Below are positions 5,202-6,836 of a DNA stretch of 6,836 nt, piece after piece. The notes under the pieces were generated by a model. The model had not been told where the DNA came from, searched no databases, and was given only the letters and a program-made list of their open reading frames with translations. The position numbers were made by a program, and so were the translations under genes. The DNA lies in assembly GCA_003525525.1 (NCBI GenBank), contig DQED01000078.1, positions 805 to 7,640 of the forward strand. Reading direction: 5' to 3'. The number at the start of each line of letters is the position of its first letter. Positions within the stretch are counted from its first letter, which is position 1. Source of the stretch: Desulfovibrio sp. (GTDB lineage: Bacteria; Desulfobacterota; Desulfovibrionia; Desulfovibrionales; Desulfovibrionaceae).

Positions 5202-6434
5202 ATGCCCCAGTGCTCGTGCACCCGGACAGCGCTTCGCCCCTGGCCGCGCTTCGTGGTGAACGTCCTCTGCTTGTTCAGTGCGCTCGTGCCGGCCGCTCTG
5301 CCGGTTGCATCCGCGCTGGCCGCAGCGCCCGCCAACGAGGTGGCCAGGCCGTCCGGATCGGCCGTCTGGTCGTTTGACAAGGTCGGGCTCAAGGGCGTGC
5401 TCTATCCCTCGCTGATGCTGAACATCGCCAAGATGAAGCTGGACATGCAGCACAACGACGACGAATTGGGGGATCGCAACGGCCTTTTCGGCGTCAAAGT
5501 GACCGCGCCCCGCGCCGGGGCCAAGGCGGTCGTGGAGATGCGCGCTTCCTCGCCGCTGGTGAACCCCGGCCGGGCGGAAGCGACGCTGTCCCGCAACGGC
5601 AAGGCCTATCACATCTATCCCTTTCTCACCTTCGCCGATCCGATCACCCTGGTGAAACAGCCTGTGCAGATGACCATGACCGCCACCTTGTGGCTGGACG
5701 GCGTACCGCAAGGAGAACGCAGCGCCCAGGTCACCATCGCCTCGGCCAACGACTGCGTGCACAGCTTCGAGGACGACGACGAGTACTACGACACGGATTG
5801 GCTCTATGCCGCCTATGTCAACGAGAACCATCCGGTGGTGCAGCAGATTTTGCGGGAGGCCCTGGCGACAGGAGAGGTCGCCTCATTTCCGGGCTACCAG
5901 ACGGATGCCGCGGGGGTGCGCAAACAGGTGAAGGCGGTCTGGCAGGCGCTGCGCCGGCGCGGCATCCGCTATTCGAGCATCAAAACGCCTTCGGTCAAAC
6001 CCAAGGATGTCGGCGTGCAGCACGTGCGGTTCATCAGCGAGGCGCTCGCCGGCAGGCAGGCCAATTGCGTGGAAGGCAGTTGCCTGCTGGCTTCGGTCTT
6101 CTACAAGATAGGCCTGGAAACGGCGCTGGTTTCGCTGCCCGAACACATGCTCGTCAGCGTCGCGCTCGATCCCGGCGGCAGGCGGCAATTGTACCTGGAA
6201 ACCACCATGCTCGACGATTCCACCTTCGAGGAAGCCCTGGAATCCGGCGAGGAGCAGGTCGCCGAGGCGTATGAAAAGGCACGCAAGGCCGCAGCGCGGA
6301 AAAAAGCCGGCAAGGAGGATGACGACGAGGACGAAGCGCCGAACATCATCTCCATACGCGAGATGCGCAAGGCCGGAGTCCTGGCGATTCCGGATCGCGA
6401 CGCGTCGCGCCAACAGTTCTTCCAGGTCAAATAG
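5202..6434 (+). CDS. Secreted transglutaminase-like (papain-like fold) protein of unknown function
   Basis: 410 residues from the ATG at 5202, which has GGGAGG seven bases upstream. Residues 1 to about 41 form a Sec-type signal peptide: arginines at 8, 12 and 16, a hydrophobic core, then ASALAA. There is no twin-arginine pair and no lipobox. Residues about 50-185 look beta-rich, followed by an acidic patch (EDDDEYYDTDW). A helical part starting AAYVNENHPVVQQILREAL leads to the transglutaminase-like core: C289 in NCVEGS, H315 in PEHML and E333 in YLETTML are the likely catalytic cysteine, histidine and acid. The acid is Glu where classical transglutaminases have Asp. The core matches, from memory, uncharacterised bacterial proteins with NCVDGS and PGHMF motifs. 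A charged Lys/Glu/Asp-rich linker lies near 365-386. It may cleave or cross-link peptide or amide bonds in the envelope, but the substrate is unknown and pseudoenzyme status cannot be excluded. Confidence 0.85.
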   Translation: MPQCSCTRTALRPWPRFVVNVLCLFSALVPAALPVASALAAAPANEVARPSGSAVWSFDKVGLKGVLYPSLMLNIAKMKLDMQHNDDELGDRNGLFGVKVTAPRAGAKAVVEMRASSPLVNPGRAEATLSRNGKAYHIYPFLTFADPITLVKQPVQMTMTATLWLDGVPQGERSAQVTIASANDCVHSFEDDDEYYDTDWLYAAYVNENHPVVQQILREALATGEVASFPGYQTDAAGVRKQVKAVWQALRRRGIRYSSIKTPSVKPKDVGVQHVRFISEALAGRQANCVEGSCLLASVFYKIGLETALVSLPEHMLVSVALDPGGRRQLYLETTMLDDSTFEEALESGEEQVAEAYEKARKAAARKKAGKEDDDEDEAPNIISIREMRKAGVLAIPDRDASRQQFFQVK

Positions 6435-6442
6435 TTCGAGTC

Positions 6443-6456
6443 CAGATTGCAGATTG
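6443..6456 (+). repeat. Tandem 7-bp duplication
   Basis: CAGATTG occurs twice in direct succession (6443-6449 and 6450-6456), just after the stop of the transglutaminase-like gene. It is probably a slippage event; no function is suggested. Confidence 0.5.
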
Positions 6457-6467
6457 TTCAGGATGCC

Positions 6468-6496
6468 TTGTCCAGGCGCGGCCAGCGCATTATACA
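6468..6496 (+). promoter_or_regulatory. Candidate promoter of tatA
   Basis: TTGTCC (6468-6473) and TATACA (6491-6496) are exactly 17 bases apart, each matching four of six consensus bases, and would give a leader of about 25-30 bases before the ATG. No terminator is visible after the preceding gene, so tatA could also be read from upstream. Confidence 0.45.
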
Positions 6497-6528
6497 GGCG
6501 ATCGAGAAGACAGCATTGGAGGCATCCT

Positions 6529-6836
6529 ATGGGATTGTTCGAGCCGATCCACCTTGTCGTCATCCTCGCGATCGCCCTCGTCATCTTTGGCCCGGGCAAG
6601 ATCGGCGACCTCGGCGCGACCCTCGGCCGGTCGATACGGGATTTCAAAAAAGCCATGAACGAGGAGACGTCCGCCGCCCCCTCCCCCGCCGTGCAAACGG
6701 CAACGCTCCGGACCGCCCCCACGGCGCAGCAGGCCGCAACCGCCGATTCGCCGGACGCCCCGGCGGCGCAGGCGTCCGCCCAACCGCATGCCGCGTCTGC
6801 CGAGGCTGCGGCGAAAGCACCCGACACCCCAGCCTC
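6529..6836 (+). CDS. tatA: Twin-arginine translocase subunit TatA/TatE family (partial, 3' end outside window)
   Basis: The first 102 codons are visible. TatA oligomers form the protein-conducting part of the Tat pathway, moving folded, often cofactor-bearing proteins across the cytoplasmic membrane. The start is fixed by GGAGG six bases before the ATG. Residues 1-46 show the family layout: a short outer N-terminus (MGLFEPIH), one membrane helix to about 19, the FG motif at 20-21 in FGPGKIGDLG, and the amphipathic helix LGRSIRDFKKAM. Position 8 is His, where E. coli TatA has Gln. From about residue 47 the chain is Ala/Pro/Ser/Thr/Gln-rich for at least 55 residues and is probably disordered. 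Periplasmic iron-sulfur and molybdenum enzymes of sulfate reducers are typical Tat cargo. Length and final tail are unknown; TatB is less likely because the membrane-proximal sequence is TatA-like. Confidence 0.92.
   Translation, partial: MGLFEPIHLVVILAIALVIFGPGKIGDLGATLGRSIRDFKKAMNEETSAAPSPAVQTATLRTAPTAQQAATADSPDAPAAQASAQPHAASAEAAAKAPDTPA

Noticed and set aside
6434..6443. GTTCGAGTCC resembling a tRNA T-loop
   Set aside because: No T-stem arms, acceptor stem or anticodon arm can be built around it; it is a chance match at the end of a coding region.

Overview
This is a GC-rich window of ordinary bacterial chromosome. The gene content points to a sulfate-reducing deltaproteobacterium of the Desulfovibrionaceae type: a four-subunit 2-oxoacid:ferredoxin oxidoreductase, a PpiA/PpiB-like cyclophilin, a single-RRM RNA-binding protein with a glycine-rich tail, and a TatA with an Ala/Pro-rich tail. 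The taxonomic assignment is inferred from protein character and composition only; no search was possible.

Left part, minus strand (1-2607): an operon read right to left, korD (2x[4Fe-4S] ferredoxin) - korA (alpha) - korB (TPP-binding beta) - korC (gamma, cut by the window edge). The D-A-B-C order is that of the Helicobacter oorDABC operon. Together these make a CoA-dependent 2-oxoacid decarboxylating oxidoreductase that reduces ferredoxin; 2-oxoglutarate to succinyl-CoA is the likeliest reaction. D/A and B/C are joined by 4-base start/stop overlaps, while A and B are separated by 77 bases containing a small hairpin.

Middle (2608-3660): a 151-bp divergent control region, then on the plus strand an exported cyclophilin-type peptidyl-prolyl isomerase with a strong terminator. 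It also has a second, in-frame start with its own ribosome binding site that would give a cytoplasmic PpiB-sized form. A free-standing tRNA-Arg(ACG) follows, with CCA encoded, a candidate promoter and a terminator.

Right part, plus strand (3661-6836): about 370 bp without a gene, carrying a good sigma70-like promoter and a foldable leader; then the RRM protein (TTG start) and its terminator; an unrecognised 80-aa protein; a 57-aa single-pass membrane protein that is easily missed; a 410-aa secreted transglutaminase-like protein with a Cys-His-Glu set of candidate catalytic residues; and the start of tatA, which runs off the window.

I see no mobile element, CRISPR array or defence locus. The best leads are the possible dual targeting of the cyclophilin, the structured leader of the RRM gene, the hairpin covering the ribosome binding site of the transglutaminase-like gene, and the small, unrecognised envelope genes next to tatA.
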